DNA from: Tissierellales bacterium | GTDB taxonomy: Bacteria > Bacillota > Clostridia > Tissierellales > DATGTQ01 | Length of the DNA stretch: 34,244 bases | Direction of reading: 5' to 3' | Assembly: GCA_035301805.1 (NCBI GenBank) | Contig: DATGTQ010000011.1 | Location: forward strand, 1-34,244 | Part shown: positions 16,425-25,067 of the stretch, piece after piece | Layout: each line of letters starts with the position of its first letter | Position numbering within the stretch: the stretch's first letter is position 1 | The notes under the pieces: generated by a model | Seen by the model: the letters and a program-made list of their open reading frames with translations, nothing else | What the model was told of the DNA's origin: nothing | Databases searched by the model: none | Translations under genes and position numbers: made by a program

Positions 16425-17537
16425 TTGAGTAAGCGAGATTATTATGAAGTATTGAATATATCAAAGGATGCAACAAAAGATGAAATAAAAAAGGCTTATA
16501 GAAATATGGCTAAAAAGTACCATCCAGATTTAAATCCTGATGATGATGAGGCAGAACAAAAATTAAAAGAAATAAATGAAGCTTATGAGGTTTTAAGTGA
16601 TTCTGATAAAAAGACTATGTATGATCGCTTTGGTCATGCGGGAGTAGATGGGCAAGCTGGAGGATATGGTCAAGGATTTGGTGGATTTGGGGATATATTT
16701 GATGATATATTTGATGCATTTGGAGGAGGCTCAAGAAAGTCTGGCCCCAGAAGAGGTGTAGATCTTAGGTATGATCTGTATATAGAGTTTGAAGACGCTT
16801 ATTTTGGAGCAGAAAAAGAAATAAAAGTAAATAAAATGGAAAGTTGCAGTAATTGTGAAGGCTCTGGGGTAAAACCGGGAAGTAGTAAAGAGACATGTCA
16901 TAAATGTAATGGCGCTGGAGAAGTTAGATATGCACAAAATACCCCCTTTGGTCAGTTTGTACGGGTAGGTACTTGTGATGAATGTAATGGTACTGGCGAA
17001 ATAATAAAAGAAAAATGTTCTGTATGCCATGGAACTGGTAAGGAATCAAAAACTAAAAAGATTAAAGTTAAAATTCCAGCAGGAGTAAAAACAGGCTCTA
17101 TAATATCTATCAAAGGAGAAGGGGAAGCTGGTGAAAAAGGTGGACCTTCAGGAGATTTATTTATTTATATTTCAGTAAATAATCATAAAATTTTTGAAAG
17201 AGTGGAAAATGATATATATTGTGAAATACCTATCAGTTTTCCGGAGGCAACTTTAGGTGCTGAGATAATAGTACCTACATTAGAAGGGAAGGAAAAGTAT
17301 AATATACCTGAAGGAACTCAAACTGGAACAAAATTTAAACTTAAAAATAAAGGTTTTCCAAATGTAAGAGGCTATGGTAGTGGAGATTTGATTTTTAAGG
17401 TGGAGGTACAAGTACCGAAAAAACTTACACAAAAGCAGAAGGATTTATTATTAGATTTTGCTGAAGAAAGTGGAGACAAATTAAATCACGGAAAAAAAGG
17501 TTTTTTTGATAAGATGAAAGATGCTTTTGGAGGTTAG
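16425..17537 (+). CDS. dnaJ: Hsp40 co-chaperone DnaJ
   Basis: A 370-residue class I J-protein that stimulates DnaK ATPase. J domain with HPD at KKYHPDLNPD (about residues 29-38), a G/F region with GGFGDIFDDIF, and four zinc motifs: CSNCEGSG, CHKCNGAG, CDECNGTG, CSVCHGTG. Two C-terminal substrate-binding domains follow. In-frame TTG 16413 and GTG 16416 exist, but GGTGA (16415-16419) is spaced for TTG 16425, giving the classic MSKRDYYEVL start. Because of the terminator before it, it may use a weak promoter of its own: TACAAT at 16385-16390 with a poor -35 (TTTTAT, 16362-16367). No CIRCE lies near it. Confidence 0.95.
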   Translation: MSKRDYYEVLNISKDATKDEIKKAYRNMAKKYHPDLNPDDDEAEQKLKEINEAYEVLSDSDKKTMYDRFGHAGVDGQAGGYGQGFGGFGDIFDDIFDAFGGGSRKSGPRRGVDLRYDLYIEFEDAYFGAEKEIKVNKMESCSNCEGSGVKPGSSKETCHKCNGAGEVRYAQNTPFGQFVRVGTCDECNGTGEIIKEKCSVCHGTGKESKTKKIKVKIPAGVKTGSIISIKGEGEAGEKGGPSGDLFIYISVNNHKIFERVENDIYCEIPISFPEATLGAEIIVPTLEGKEKYNIPEGTQTGTKFKLKNKGFPNVRGYGSGDLIFKVEVQVPKKLTQKQKDLLLDFAEESGDKLNHGKKGFFDKMKDAFGG

Positions 17538-17570
17538 AAACAATCACTCTAAAATGGGTGGTTGTTTTAT
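17538..17570 (+). terminator. Terminator of dnaJ
   Basis: A 12-bp stem with three G-T pairs (17538-17549 with 17556-17567), followed by TTATT. It starts right after the dnaJ stop. Confidence 0.75.
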
Positions 17571-17620
17571 TATTATAATTAGGTCTTACTTATTATATTA
17601 TTTTTAAGGATATAGAGTTA

Positions 17621-17648
17621 TTGATAGTACAAAAGTTTTATATATAAA
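17621..17648 (+). promoter_or_regulatory. Sigma-A promoter of the prmA operon
   Basis: TTGATA (17621-17626), 16 bases, TATAAA (17643-17648), a good pair after the dnaJ terminator. Confidence 0.6.
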
Positions 17649-17673
17649 TATATTTTAGAAAGGAGAAAATAGA

Positions 17674-17730
17674 ATTTATCGCATTACTTTTATGGCTAAG
17701 ATAGTAGCTTTTTGCGACCGAGTTCTGTGA
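17674..17730 (+). other. Possible leader reading frame upstream of prmA
   Basis: AAAGGAG (17659-17665) is eight bases before ATT 17674, which opens an 18-codon frame ending at TGA 17728-17730. It contains an internal ATG at 17692 (MAKIVAFCDRVL). The stop is in the same frame as prmA and six bases before its ATG. It may be a leader peptide or chance. Confidence 0.25.
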
Positions 17731-17736
17731 AAACTA

Positions 17737-18666
17737 ATGAAATGGACAGAAGTTCAAGTAAGAACAAAAACTGAAAATGAGGAGATAGTTACAAATGCTT
17801 TATATGACCTAGGGGTTCAGGGTTTGGCTATTGAAGACCCGAAAGATATATTAGATCTGGTTGAAGTGAGAGAAGACTGGGATTTAATAGATGAAAAATT
17901 AATAAATCAGGGCTTTAATACAATAATTATTAAATGTTATCTTGGAGAAAGTGAGGATTTAATTAAGAAGATTCAGGCTATAAAAAAATCTATAAAAGGA
18001 TTAGGGCAGGTCGTTGTGTCTGAAATATATGAACAAGATTGGTCAGAGAAGTGGAAAACTTATTATAAACCGATAAAGATAGGTAAAAATATAGTTATAA
18101 AACCTTCCTGGGAAGATTATAAATCTAGGGTTGAGGATGTAGTAATTGAATTAGACCCAGGGATGGCCTTTGGCACTGGAACTCATGAGACCACAATTTT
18201 ATGTATTGAAGATATAGAAAAATATATGAAAACAGGTGATAAAGTTTTTGATATAGGTTGTGGTAGTGGTATACTAAGTATTGTGGCAGCAAAACTCGGG
18301 GCTAAAAAAGTTATAAGTGTAGATTTAGACGATTTAGCCGTAAAGGTGGCTAAGGAAAATATAGAAAAGAATAATGTAGATAATATTGTAAATATAGAGA
18401 AAGGCAATTTATTGGATGTTGTTGAAGAAAAAGCAGATCTAATTGTATCAAATATTTTAGCTGAGGTAATAGTAAAACTATCTAATTCTATAAAAAATTA
18501 TTTAAATGATGAAGGTTTATTCATTTCTTCTGGTATAATTAAAGAAAAGAAGAATATAGTTGAAGAGGCCCTTAAAGAAAATAATTTTACTATATTGGAA
18601 ACAAAAACTATGGATGGTTGGGTATCCATAGTAGCAAAATATAAAAAGGATGGACATTATGAATAG
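17737..18666 (+). CDS. prmA: Ribosomal protein L11 methyltransferase PrmA
   Basis: A 309-residue SAM-dependent enzyme that trimethylates ribosomal protein uL11. The N-terminal ferredoxin-like domain starts MKWTEVQVRT. The methyltransferase domain has DPGMAFGTGTHETT (about residues 140-153), the SAM loop FDIGCGSGILS (171-181), an acidic VISVDLDDL strand end and the SNILAEVI substrate motif. ATG 17737 agrees with the family start, but only a weak GTGA lies before it, and a TGA nine bases upstream closes a leader frame. The gene overlaps rsmE by eight bases. Order dnaJ-prmA-rsmE-mtaB is conserved (yqeT-yqeU-yqeV in B. subtilis). Confidence 0.94.
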   Translation: MKWTEVQVRTKTENEEIVTNALYDLGVQGLAIEDPKDILDLVEVREDWDLIDEKLINQGFNTIIIKCYLGESEDLIKKIQAIKKSIKGLGQVVVSEIYEQDWSEKWKTYYKPIKIGKNIVIKPSWEDYKSRVEDVVIELDPGMAFGTGTHETTILCIEDIEKYMKTGDKVFDIGCGSGILSIVAAKLGAKKVISVDLDDLAVKVAKENIEKNNVDNIVNIEKGNLLDVVEEKADLIVSNILAEVIVKLSNSIKNYLNDEGLFISSGIIKEKKNIVEEALKENNFTILETKTMDGWVSIVAKYKKDGHYE

Positions 18667-19405
18667 ATTTTTTGTTCCTTTAGAACAAATAAAGGATGAA
18701 AAAATTGTTATTAAAGGAGAAGACGTTAATCACATAAAGTATGTACTTAGGCTTAAAATAAATGATAAAATAGAAGTGGTTTGTAATGGTGTGGTTTATC
18801 TATCAACTATTTCATTTATTAAGAATAATGAAATAGTTGTAGATATACTAGAAACTAAAGTGGGGGATAATGAACCCCCAATAGACATATACTTGTATCA
18901 AGGGTTACCTAAGAGTAGTAAAATGGACTTTATTATACAGAAAGCTACTGAAATAGGAGTTAAAAAAATTTATCCTATAATAACTGAGCGAACAGTAGTT
19001 AAAATAAAAAACAGTAAAAAGGAAGAAAATAAGGTTAATAGATGGAATAAAATATGTACAGAGGCAGCTAAACAATCTAAGAGGGATAATATACCTAAAG
19101 TTAACAATATATTAAAGTTTAATGAAATAATAGAATTGTTGAGAGAAGAAGAAAATATTTTAGTACCTTATGAATCAGAGGAGAATAATGGATTAAAAAA
19201 TATTTTAAATAAAAGTAAAAGTAAAAAAATTCATTTAATAATAGGACCAGAAGGTGGTTTCGAAGCAGAGGAGATTATGAAATTAAAAAGTGTAGATGGA
19301 AAAATAGTTTCTTTGGGTCCCAGAATATTAAGGACAGAAACTGCTGGTTTAGCGACAATGGCTATTCTCATGTATGAACTTGGGGATATGGGAGTGATAA
19401 GATGA
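18659..19405 (+). CDS. rsmE: 16S rRNA m3U1498 methyltransferase RsmE
   Basis: A 248-residue SPOUT-class enzyme that methylates U1498 in the decoding region of 16S rRNA. PUA-like N-terminal domain (MNRFFVPLEQ) and SPOUT knot with IIGPEGGF (about residues 194-201) and LGPRILRTETAGLA near 224-237. ATG 18650 is also in frame, but the AAAAAGG site fits ATG 18659, which still overlaps the prmA end. The stop shares four bases (ATGA) with the mtaB start, so translation is coupled. Confidence 0.94.
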   Translation: MNRFFVPLEQIKDEKIVIKGEDVNHIKYVLRLKINDKIEVVCNGVVYLSTISFIKNNEIVVDILETKVGDNEPPIDIYLYQGLPKSSKMDFIIQKATEIGVKKIYPIITERTVVKIKNSKKEENKVNRWNKICTEAAKQSKRDNIPKVNNILKFNEIIELLREEENILVPYESEENNGLKNILNKSKSKKIHLIIGPEGGFEAEEIMKLKSVDGKIVSLGPRILRTETAGLATMAILMYELGDMGVIR

Positions 19406-20715
19406 ATAAAGTAGCTTTTTATACTCTAGGATGTAAAGTTAATCAATATGAAACTGAGGCTATGGAGGAATTGTTTGAAAAAGAAGGTTATGAAATAGTT
19501 GATATTGATACTTATGCAGATATTTATGTAATCAATACTTGCACAGTAACTAATTTAAGTGATAGAAAGTCTAGACAATTTATACGTAGATCTAAAAGAA
19601 TAAACAAGGAGTCTATCATAGCAGTAGTAGGATGTTATTCTCAAGTAGCGCCAGAGGAAATAGTGGAAATTGAGGGAGTAGATGTAATAATTGGTACTAC
19701 TGAAAGACATAGAATATTAGAGCTTTGTGAAAAGGCAAAAGAAAATAACGAAATATTAAATATTGTACAAGATATTAAAGGAATGAAAAATTTTGAAGAA
19801 TTAAATATAGATGAGGTTAAATCAAAAACTAGAGCTTTTGTAAAAATACAAGATGGCTGTAATCAATTTTGTAGTTATTGTATTATTCCTTATGCTAGAG
19901 GTCCTATTAGAAGTAGGTCTTTAAAAAGTATTGTTAAAGAGTGTGAAAGATTAGCTGGAAGTGGATTTAAGGAAGTAGTCCTTACAGGCATTCATGTAGC
20001 ATCCTATGGAAAGGATTTAATTAATGATAATATAACATTATTAGATGTAATAGAAGAAATTAATAATGTAAAAGGGATAGATAGAATTAGACTTAGTTCT
20101 ATTGAACCAACATTAATTGATGATGAATTTATGAAAAGATATGCAAAACTGTCTAAGGCTTGTGCTCATTTTCATTTATCATTGCAAAGTGGCTCTGATA
20201 CAGTTCTTAAAAAAATGAATAGAAAATATACAACAAACCAATATAGAGAAACAGTTTCAATAATAAGGAAGTATTTGCCTGATGCTGGGATTACTACAGA
20301 TATAATTGTAGGTTTTCCAGGTGAAACCGATGAAAATTTTAATGAAACCTTAGATTTTGTAAAGGATATTGGGTTTTCTAGAATTCATGTATTTAAGTAT
20401 TCACCTAGAAAAGGAACTCCGGCAAGTAAGTATAAAAATCAAGTAGATGGAAATGTGAAACATAAAAGAAGTGAAAGGCTAATAAATCTATCTGAAGAGG
20501 AAATGGCTAAATTCCATTCAAAATTTATTGGCGAAACTATGGAGATTTTATTTGAGAAAAAAATGAAAAATCATGAAGAATACATGGAAGGATATACTAA
20601 CAATTATATAAGGGTCGCGGCAAAAACTAATTCAGATATAGGAGGGCAGATACTGCCTGTAAAAATATTGGCTAGAAAAAAAGAATATTTAATTGGTAAA
20701 ATAGAGGATTTTTAA
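19402..20715 (+). CDS. mtaB: tRNA (t6A37) methylthiotransferase MtaB
   Basis: A 437-residue radical SAM enzyme that converts t6A37 to ms2t6A37 in ANN-reading tRNAs. The N-terminal UPF0004 domain carries three cluster cysteines (Cys11, 47, 78). The radical SAM motif CNQFCSYC (Cys153, 157, 160) comes next, with IIVGFPGETDENF later. A C-terminal TRAM-like RNA-binding domain follows (ending LIGKIEDF). The family start MNKVAFYTLGCKVNQYET matches YqeV, the B. subtilis MtaB, rather than MiaB or RimO. It is the third gene of a coupled run. Confidence 0.93.
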   Translation: MNKVAFYTLGCKVNQYETEAMEELFEKEGYEIVDIDTYADIYVINTCTVTNLSDRKSRQFIRRSKRINKESIIAVVGCYSQVAPEEIVEIEGVDVIIGTTERHRILELCEKAKENNEILNIVQDIKGMKNFEELNIDEVKSKTRAFVKIQDGCNQFCSYCIIPYARGPIRSRSLKSIVKECERLAGSGFKEVVLTGIHVASYGKDLINDNITLLDVIEEINNVKGIDRIRLSSIEPTLIDDEFMKRYAKLSKACAHFHLSLQSGSDTVLKKMNRKYTTNQYRETVSIIRKYLPDAGITTDIIVGFPGETDENFNETLDFVKDIGFSRIHVFKYSPRKGTPASKYKNQVDGNVKHKRSERLINLSEEEMAKFHSKFIGETMEILFEKKMKNHEEYMEGYTNNYIRVAAKTNSDIGGQILPVKILARKKEYLIGKIEDF

Positions 20716-20761
20716 TTTGTATGTAGAATATATAAATTAGACACTAAGGAGGTGTAAAAGG

Positions 20762-21106
20762 GTGGATAGTTGCATTTTTTGTAAAATAGCAGAAAAAGAA
20801 ATGCCTAGTGATATTATATATGAAGATGATAAAGTGGTTGCATTTAATGATGTTAACCCTCAATCTCCTATTCATTTTTTAATTATACCTAAGGAACATA
20901 TTCCTTCAGCAGATTATTTAAATGAAGAAAATGTATCAATAATTAGCCATATCTTTTTAGTTATTAATAAAATTGTGAAAGAAAAAGACTTAAATGGAAA
21001 AGGTTATAGAATTGTAAATAATTGTGGTGAGCTTGGAGGGCAAACAGTAGCTCATATTCATTTTCATGTATTAAGTGGTAGACAATTAGGCTGGCCTCCA
21101 GGCTAA
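20762..21106 (+). CDS. HIT-family (HinT-like) nucleotide hydrolase
   Basis: A 114-residue histidine-triad protein. HinT enzymes hydrolyse adenosine phosphoramidates such as aminoacyl-AMP by-products; the true substrate here is unknown. The catalytic triad is HIHFH (His98, 100, 102) in TVAHIHFHVLSGR, and CIFC at 4-7 is the zinc site found in many bacterial members. It starts at GTG 20762 after AAGGAGGTG. The 46-base gap to mtaB shows no terminator, so it may be read with that operon. Confidence 0.92.
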   Translation: MDSCIFCKIAEKEMPSDIIYEDDKVVAFNDVNPQSPIHFLIIPKEHIPSADYLNEENVSIISHIFLVINKIVKEKDLNGKGYRIVNNCGELGGQTVAHIHFHVLSGRQLGWPPG

Positions 21107-21113
21107 ATAATAG

Positions 21114-21142
21114 TTGCAGAAACTTTTCTAATAATGTAAAAT
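21114..21142 (+). promoter_or_regulatory. Promoter of rpsU-yqeY
   Basis: TTGCAG (21114-21119), 17 bases, TAAAAT (21137-21142). It is in the gap between the HIT gene and rpsU. Confidence 0.5.
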
Positions 21143-21181
21143 AATAAACGCTCTTGTTATGAATGAGGGGAGGGAAAATTA

Positions 21182-21364
21182 ATGGCAGAAATAAAAGTTG
21201 GAGAAAACGAATCACTTGATAATGCCCTTAGAAGATTTAAAAAGCAATGTGCACGTACAGGTGTAATGAAAGAATATAGAAAAAGAACTTATTATGAAAA
21301 ACCAAGTGTAAAACGTAAGAAAAAATCAGAGGCTGCTAGAAAAAAGAATAAAAGAAGGTATTAA
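21182..21364 (+). CDS. rpsU: Small ribosomal subunit protein bS21
   Basis: A 60-residue, very basic protein of the 30S platform near the anti-Shine-Dalgarno end of 16S rRNA. The sequence [19 protein letters not shown] and the KNKRRY end are diagnostic. GAGGGGAGGG precedes ATG 21182. It is twelve bases before yqeY, the same pair as in B. subtilis. Confidence 0.97.
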   Translation: MAEIKVGENESLDNALRRFKKQCARTGVMKEYRKRTYYEKPSVKRKKKSEAARKKNKRRY

Positions 21365-21376
21365 GAAGGTGAATTT

Positions 21377-21820
21377 ATGTCGCTTAAAAATAAGCTAATG
21401 GAAGATTTTAAAACGTCCATGAAAAATAGAGATACTATAAGAAAAAATACAATTACTATGGTTAGGTCTAGTATAAAACAAAAAGAAGTAGATGAAAAAA
21501 TAGAAGTTAGTGATGAAGAAGTATTAGATATAATATCTAAACAAGTTAAGGAAAGAAAAAATTCTATTGAAGAATTTAAAAAAGGAAATAGGGAAGATTT
21601 AGTAGAGCTTACAAGGAAAGAAATGGATGTACTTTTAGAGTATTTACCAGAGCAACTTACTGAAGAAGAAATAGAAGAAATAGTTAAAGATATTATAGAA
21701 GAAGTAAAAGCAAATTCAATGAAAGATATGGGGCTAGTAATGCAAAATGTTATGCCAAAAGTAAAAGGTAGGGCTGATGGAAGTTTAGTAAATAAAATTG
21801 TAAAAAAACACTTAAATTAA
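21377..21820 (+). CDS. yqeY: GatB/YqeY domain protein
   Basis: A 147-residue helical protein of the YqeY family, related to the tail domain of GatB, the tRNA amidotransferase subunit. The stand-alone protein is presumed to bind tRNA, but its role is not established. Typical segments: MVRSSIKQKEVD, LEYLPEQLTEEE near residues 91-103 and MGLVMQNVMPKVKGRADGS towards the end. GAAGGTGA precedes ATG 21377. It is co-transcribed with rpsU and followed by a strong terminator. Confidence 0.93.
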   Translation: MSLKNKLMEDFKTSMKNRDTIRKNTITMVRSSIKQKEVDEKIEVSDEEVLDIISKQVKERKNSIEEFKKGNREDLVELTRKEMDVLLEYLPEQLTEEEIEEIVKDIIEEVKANSMKDMGLVMQNVMPKVKGRADGSLVNKIVKKHLN

Positions 21821-21850
21821 AAACCTAGGTTACATAGCCTAGGTTTTTTT
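21821..21850 (+). terminator. Terminator of rpsU-yqeY
   Basis: AAACCTAGG (21821-21829) and CCTAGGTTT (21838-21846) with an eight-base loop, and seven T in a row to 21850. Confidence 0.9.
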
Positions 21851-21868
21851 AAATATTGGGAATATGAA

Positions 21869-21897
21869 TTGTATTTTTATCCAGATAGTAATATAAT
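21869..21897 (+). promoter_or_regulatory. Sigma-A promoter of nfeD-floA
   Basis: TTGTAT (21869-21874), 17 bases, a perfect TATAAT (21892-21897), about 28 bases before the TTG start. Confidence 0.75.
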
Positions 21898-21925
21898 ATA
21901 GTGTGATAGGGGAGGAGGCGCTAAA

Positions 21926-23209
21926 TTGAATGGGAAAAAAATCATTATTTGTATTTTAACATTGCTTTTTTTAATAAATGGAATTGTTTTTGGTAAAGAC
22001 AATGGAAAAGTTTATGTAGTTCCCATAAAAGGCGAAATAAATAAAGCGACATATCAATTCCTGAAAAGTACTATAGATGATATATTGAAGGAAAACCCTA
22101 AAGCAATTATATTTGAGATAGATACTTATGGTGGCCTAATAGATCAAACTGAAAAGATTAAAAATTTAATTTATGGCCTAGATATACCAACTATTTCTTA
22201 TGTAAATAACAAAGCGGAATCTGCTGGAGTCCTTATTACAATTTCTAGTGAAAAAGTTGTTATGGCTGAAAGTTCTACCATAGGGTCAGCAGAAACTATA
22301 CCTGATACTGAAAAAGTTATGTCTATGTGGAAAAGTTTTTTACGAGATATGGCTGAAGAAAGAGGCAGGGATTCAGAAATAATAGAAGCTATGGCTGATA
22401 GAGATATAGATATAGAAGGTATAACAGTTAAGGGAAAATTATTAAATTTAACGTCTCGGGAAGCTTTGAAATATAATATTGCTGATTATATTTCAAATGA
22501 TTATAAGGATATGTTAAATCATTTTAATATAAATTATTCAAGTATAGTCACTATAAATGAAGGAATAGAAGTAAAGTTTGCTAAATTTGTCTCCAATCCT
22601 TATATGAGTACTTTATTACTAACAATTGGTTTCATAGGTTTATTAATAGAGATATTTACTCCAGGTTTTGGGATTGGTGGAACACTAAGTATTTTAGCTT
22701 TTAGTATATTTTTTGGGGGCAACTTATTAGCAGGAAGTTCTGAGACGTCTTCTATAATACTTTTTGTAACTGGTCTTATTTTGTTAATAATTGAAGGTAT
22801 GATACCTGGATTTGGTTTACCAGGCATTGGTGGCATTATACTATTGATAGCTGGAGTTATTTTAGCTGTTAACTCTGTAACAAATGCAATTATATCTTTA
22901 GGTATTGCAATAGTAATTACTGCAATTATTGCAATAATTTTAGTGAAGCTAGGTAAAAGAAGTCCAATGTTTAATAAAATTGTGTTGGAAACTGAGCTAA
23001 AAGATGATAAAGGTTATTTAAGTTCTTCTAGGAAAGATGAATACTTAAATAAAGAAGGTATTACTATTACAGAACTTCGCCCTTCAGGCATAATAGAAAT
23101 AGATGGAAAAAGAATAGATGCTTTGTCAGAAGGGAGTTATATAAATAAAAATGTTTCTATTAAAGTTGTAAGGGTTGAGGGATCAAAAATATTTGTAAGG
23201 AGGGTTTAA
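21926..23209 (+). CDS. NfeD-type membrane protein with ClpP-like protease domain
   Basis: A 427-residue long NfeD (YqeZ/NfeD1b) protein. A signal peptide (residues 1-23) leads to a ClpP-class domain (about 28-200) with EIDTYGG, the likely nucleophile Ser99 in AESAGVL and a candidate general-base lysine near 130. Four or more membrane helices (about 220-345) and an OB-fold NfeD tail (360-427) follow. The start is TTG 21926 behind GGGGAGGAGG; no ATG is in frame nearby. NfeD proteins act with flotillins in membrane microdomains, and here floA follows after one base. Protease activity is inferred from the motif only. Confidence 0.92.
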   Translation: MNGKKIIICILTLLFLINGIVFGKDNGKVYVVPIKGEINKATYQFLKSTIDDILKENPKAIIFEIDTYGGLIDQTEKIKNLIYGLDIPTISYVNNKAESAGVLITISSEKVVMAESSTIGSAETIPDTEKVMSMWKSFLRDMAEERGRDSEIIEAMADRDIDIEGITVKGKLLNLTSREALKYNIADYISNDYKDMLNHFNINYSSIVTINEGIEVKFAKFVSNPYMSTLLLTIGFIGLLIEIFTPGFGIGGTLSILAFSIFFGGNLLAGSSETSSIILFVTGLILLIIEGMIPGFGLPGIGGIILLIAGVILAVNSVTNAIISLGIAIVITAIIAIILVKLGKRSPMFNKIVLETELKDDKGYLSSSRKDEYLNKEGITITELRPSGIIEIDGKRIDALSEGSYINKNVSIKVVRVEGSKIFVRRV

Positions 23210-23210
23210 T

Positions 23211-24194
23211 ATGTCAGGTGCTGGTTTTTCAATTGGTTTGGCTATACTAATAATTATATTAGTTATATTATTTTTTACATTTATTCCTGTTGGTTTATGG
23301 ATAACATCTTATTTTTCGGGTGCTAAAGTAGGAATAGGTAATTTAATAGGTATGAGACTTAGGAGAGTAGTTCCTTCAAGGATTGTTAATCCAATGATTA
23401 AGGCTACAAAAGCTGGATTAAGTATTGGAGTGGATGAATTAGAGGCCCATTACTTAGCAGGTGGAAATGTAAATACTTTAGTAGATGCTCTTATTGCAGC
23501 TCAAAGAGCTAACATTCCTTTGGAGCTAGAGAGAGCAGCAGCTATAGATTTAGCTGGAAGGGATGTTTTAGAAGCAGTTCAAGTAAGTGTAAATCCAAAA
23601 GTAATAGAAACACCTCAAATTGCAGCGGTATCTAAAAATGGTATTGAAGTGATTGTAAAGGCTAGAGTTACTGTGAGAGCAAATATAGAAAGATTGGTAG
23701 GAGGAGCAGGAGAAGAAACTATAATAGCAAGAGTAGGAGAAGGTATAGTAACTACTGTTGGTAGTTCAGAGGCTCATAAAGAAGTTTTAGAAAATCCAGA
23801 CAGTATATCTAAAACAGTACTTGAGAAAGGGTTAGATTCTGGAACAGCTTTTGAAATATTATCTATTGATATAGCTGATGTAGATGTAGGTAGAAATATA
23901 GGAGCAAAACTTCAAACAGATCAAGCGGAGGCGGATAAGAGAATAGCTCAAGCAAAAGCAGAAGAGAGAAGGGCTATGGCAGTAGCAAGAGAACAAGAAA
24001 TGAGAGCAGAAGTTGGGGCTATGAAGGCCAAAGTAGTAGAGGCAGAATCAAAAGTACCATTAGCTTTAGCCAAAGCATTAACAGAAGGAGATGTAGGGTA
24101 TATGGACTATGTTAATATGAAGAATATAGTGGCGGATACAGAAATGAGAAGCTCTATAGGTAAGATGAGTGATGATGAAAAACATGACAAATAG
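23211..24194 (+). CDS. floA: Flotillin-like protein FloA
   Basis: A 327-residue FloA (B. subtilis YqfA) homologue, a scaffold of functional membrane microdomains. A membrane-inserted segment (about residues 7-35) is followed by the PHB/SPFH domain and an Ala-Glu-rich coiled region ([19 protein letters not shown], about 243-261). ATG 23211 follows AAGGAGGG, one base after the nfeD stop, so the pair is coupled. Sequences such as [20 protein letters not shown] are strongly conserved in FloA. Confidence 0.95.
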   Translation: MSGAGFSIGLAILIIILVILFFTFIPVGLWITSYFSGAKVGIGNLIGMRLRRVVPSRIVNPMIKATKAGLSIGVDELEAHYLAGGNVNTLVDALIAAQRANIPLELERAAAIDLAGRDVLEAVQVSVNPKVIETPQIAAVSKNGIEVIVKARVTVRANIERLVGGAGEETIIARVGEGIVTTVGSSEAHKEVLENPDSISKTVLEKGLDSGTAFEILSIDIADVDVGRNIGAKLQTDQAEADKRIAQAKAEERRAMAVAREQEMRAEVGAMKAKVVEAESKVPLALAKALTEGDVGYMDYVNMKNIVADTEMRSSIGKMSDDEKHDK

Positions 24195-24210
24195 TAGGGT
24201 GTGATATAAC

Positions 24211-24699
24211 ATGTTTGAGATTTTATTAATATTTCTGTTTATTATTTTGCCCGCTATAATGAAGAGTAAAAAAGATAAGAAAAAGATTGAAAAACAGAAA
24301 AGAAGACGGGCTGTAAGAATCCCAACTTCTCCAGAACCCTTAAAATCTGAAAGGGCAGAAGACTTTGACGAAAAGGTAGAAGAATATGAGGAAATGACGG
24401 AAAGATATGATCAAAAGGTAGAGGAATATGGGAGACCTATAACCACGAATTATGATGAGGTTGAAACATTTTTTAGCGAAGATGATGATAATAAAAAGGA
24501 TAGATATTACGAAAATATCTTTGAAGATGTGAAAGACGGCTATGGTGAAGATTATGATATTCAGATTGAAATATTAGATAAAGAAAAGGGAAGAACTGGT
24601 CATAATTATAAAGGGAATAAAGAAGATATTCTTAAAGGAATAATTTTTTCTGAAATATTATCTGAGCCTAGAAGTTTAAAAAATAGAAAAAATTTTTAG
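24211..24699 (+). CDS. Membrane-anchored acidic protein of unknown function
   Basis: A 162-residue protein with an N-terminal membrane segment (about residues 1-17), then a very basic patch (KKDKKKIEKQKRRR, 20-33) and a long acidic, glutamate-rich region (45-135). It ends with a more conserved-looking helix (DILKGIIFSEILSEPRSLKN). I do not recognise a named family. B. subtilis has a short unrelated-looking gene (yqfB) at this place. It is 16 bases after floA and before the terminator, so it is probably part of the nfeD-floA transcript. A microdomain-linked role is a guess from position only. The layout suggests one inward-facing anchor with a disordered tail. Confidence 0.8.
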   Translation: MFEILLIFLFIILPAIMKSKKDKKKIEKQKRRRAVRIPTSPEPLKSERAEDFDEKVEEYEEMTERYDQKVEEYGRPITTNYDEVETFFSEDDDNKKDRYYENIFEDVKDGYGEDYDIQIEILDKEKGRTGHNYKGNKEDILKGIIFSEILSEPRSLKNRKNF

Positions 24700-24729
24700 A
24701 AAAAGTGCGTATTTATACGCACTTTTTTT
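24700..24729 (+). terminator. Terminator of the nfeD-floA transcript
   Basis: AAAAGTGCGTA (24701-24711) pairs with TACGCACTTTT (24716-24726) around a four-base loop; seven T follow the GC core. Confidence 0.9.
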
Positions 24730-24730
24730 G

Positions 24731-24759
24731 TAATACCTACTATCATAAAGGCATAAATT
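24731..24759 (+). promoter_or_regulatory. Possible sigma-E promoter of yqfC-yqfD
   Basis: TAATACC (24731-24737), 14 bases, CATAAATT (24752-24759), six of eight matches to the sigma-E -10 CATACAAT. In B. subtilis yqfCD is made in the mother cell under sigma-E. Confidence 0.4.
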
Positions 24760-24777
24760 AAAGAGAGGGAGGCTTTT

Positions 24778-25056
24778 ATGATGGATAATATGGATAATAT
24801 TAAATATAATATTTCAGAGATATTTGAATTACCTAAAGATATAGTTATGGATTTAGCAAAAATTACAGTAATAGGAAATATTCAAGTGTATGTCTCCAAT
24901 CATAAGGGAATTATTGAATATAGCTTAGATACTGTTAGGATAAATACGAATAATGGAGTCATTAAAATAACAGGAGAAAATCTGCATATAAAAACTATTA
25001 TGGCTGAAGAAATAATTGTATTAGGATATATTGAAAAGATAGAATTATTAAGCTAA
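24778..25056 (+). CDS. yqfC: Sporulation protein YqfC
   Basis: A 92-residue YabP/YqfC-family protein. Phrases typical of it: FELPKDIVMDLAKITVIGN and 'VYVSNHKGIIEYS', then 'TNNGVIKITGENLHIKTI'. No membrane segment is evident; the fold is mostly beta strands. Members are needed for late sporulation, though the molecular job is not settled. ATG 24778 follows GGGAGG. It is 11 bases before yqfD, with which it is always paired. Confidence 0.92.
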   Translation: MMDNMDNIKYNISEIFELPKDIVMDLAKITVIGNIQVYVSNHKGIIEYSLDTVRINTNNGVIKITGENLHIKTIMAEEIIVLGYIEKIELLS

Positions 25057-25067
25057 GGGGTGCAGAT

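Noticed and set aside
14497-17537. Horizontal transfer of the dnaK operon
   Set aside because: Base and codon use match the neighbours, and gene order is the usual one.
17692-17739. TGA at 17728 as a recoded (selenocysteine) codon extending PrmA
   Set aside because: PrmA homologues begin at the MKWTEV segment and use no selenocysteine; no SECIS-like hairpin was evident.
24731-24759. Sigma-A promoter for yqfC
   Set aside because: No TTGACA/TATAAT pair fits; the sigma-E-like pair was better and is listed with low confidence.
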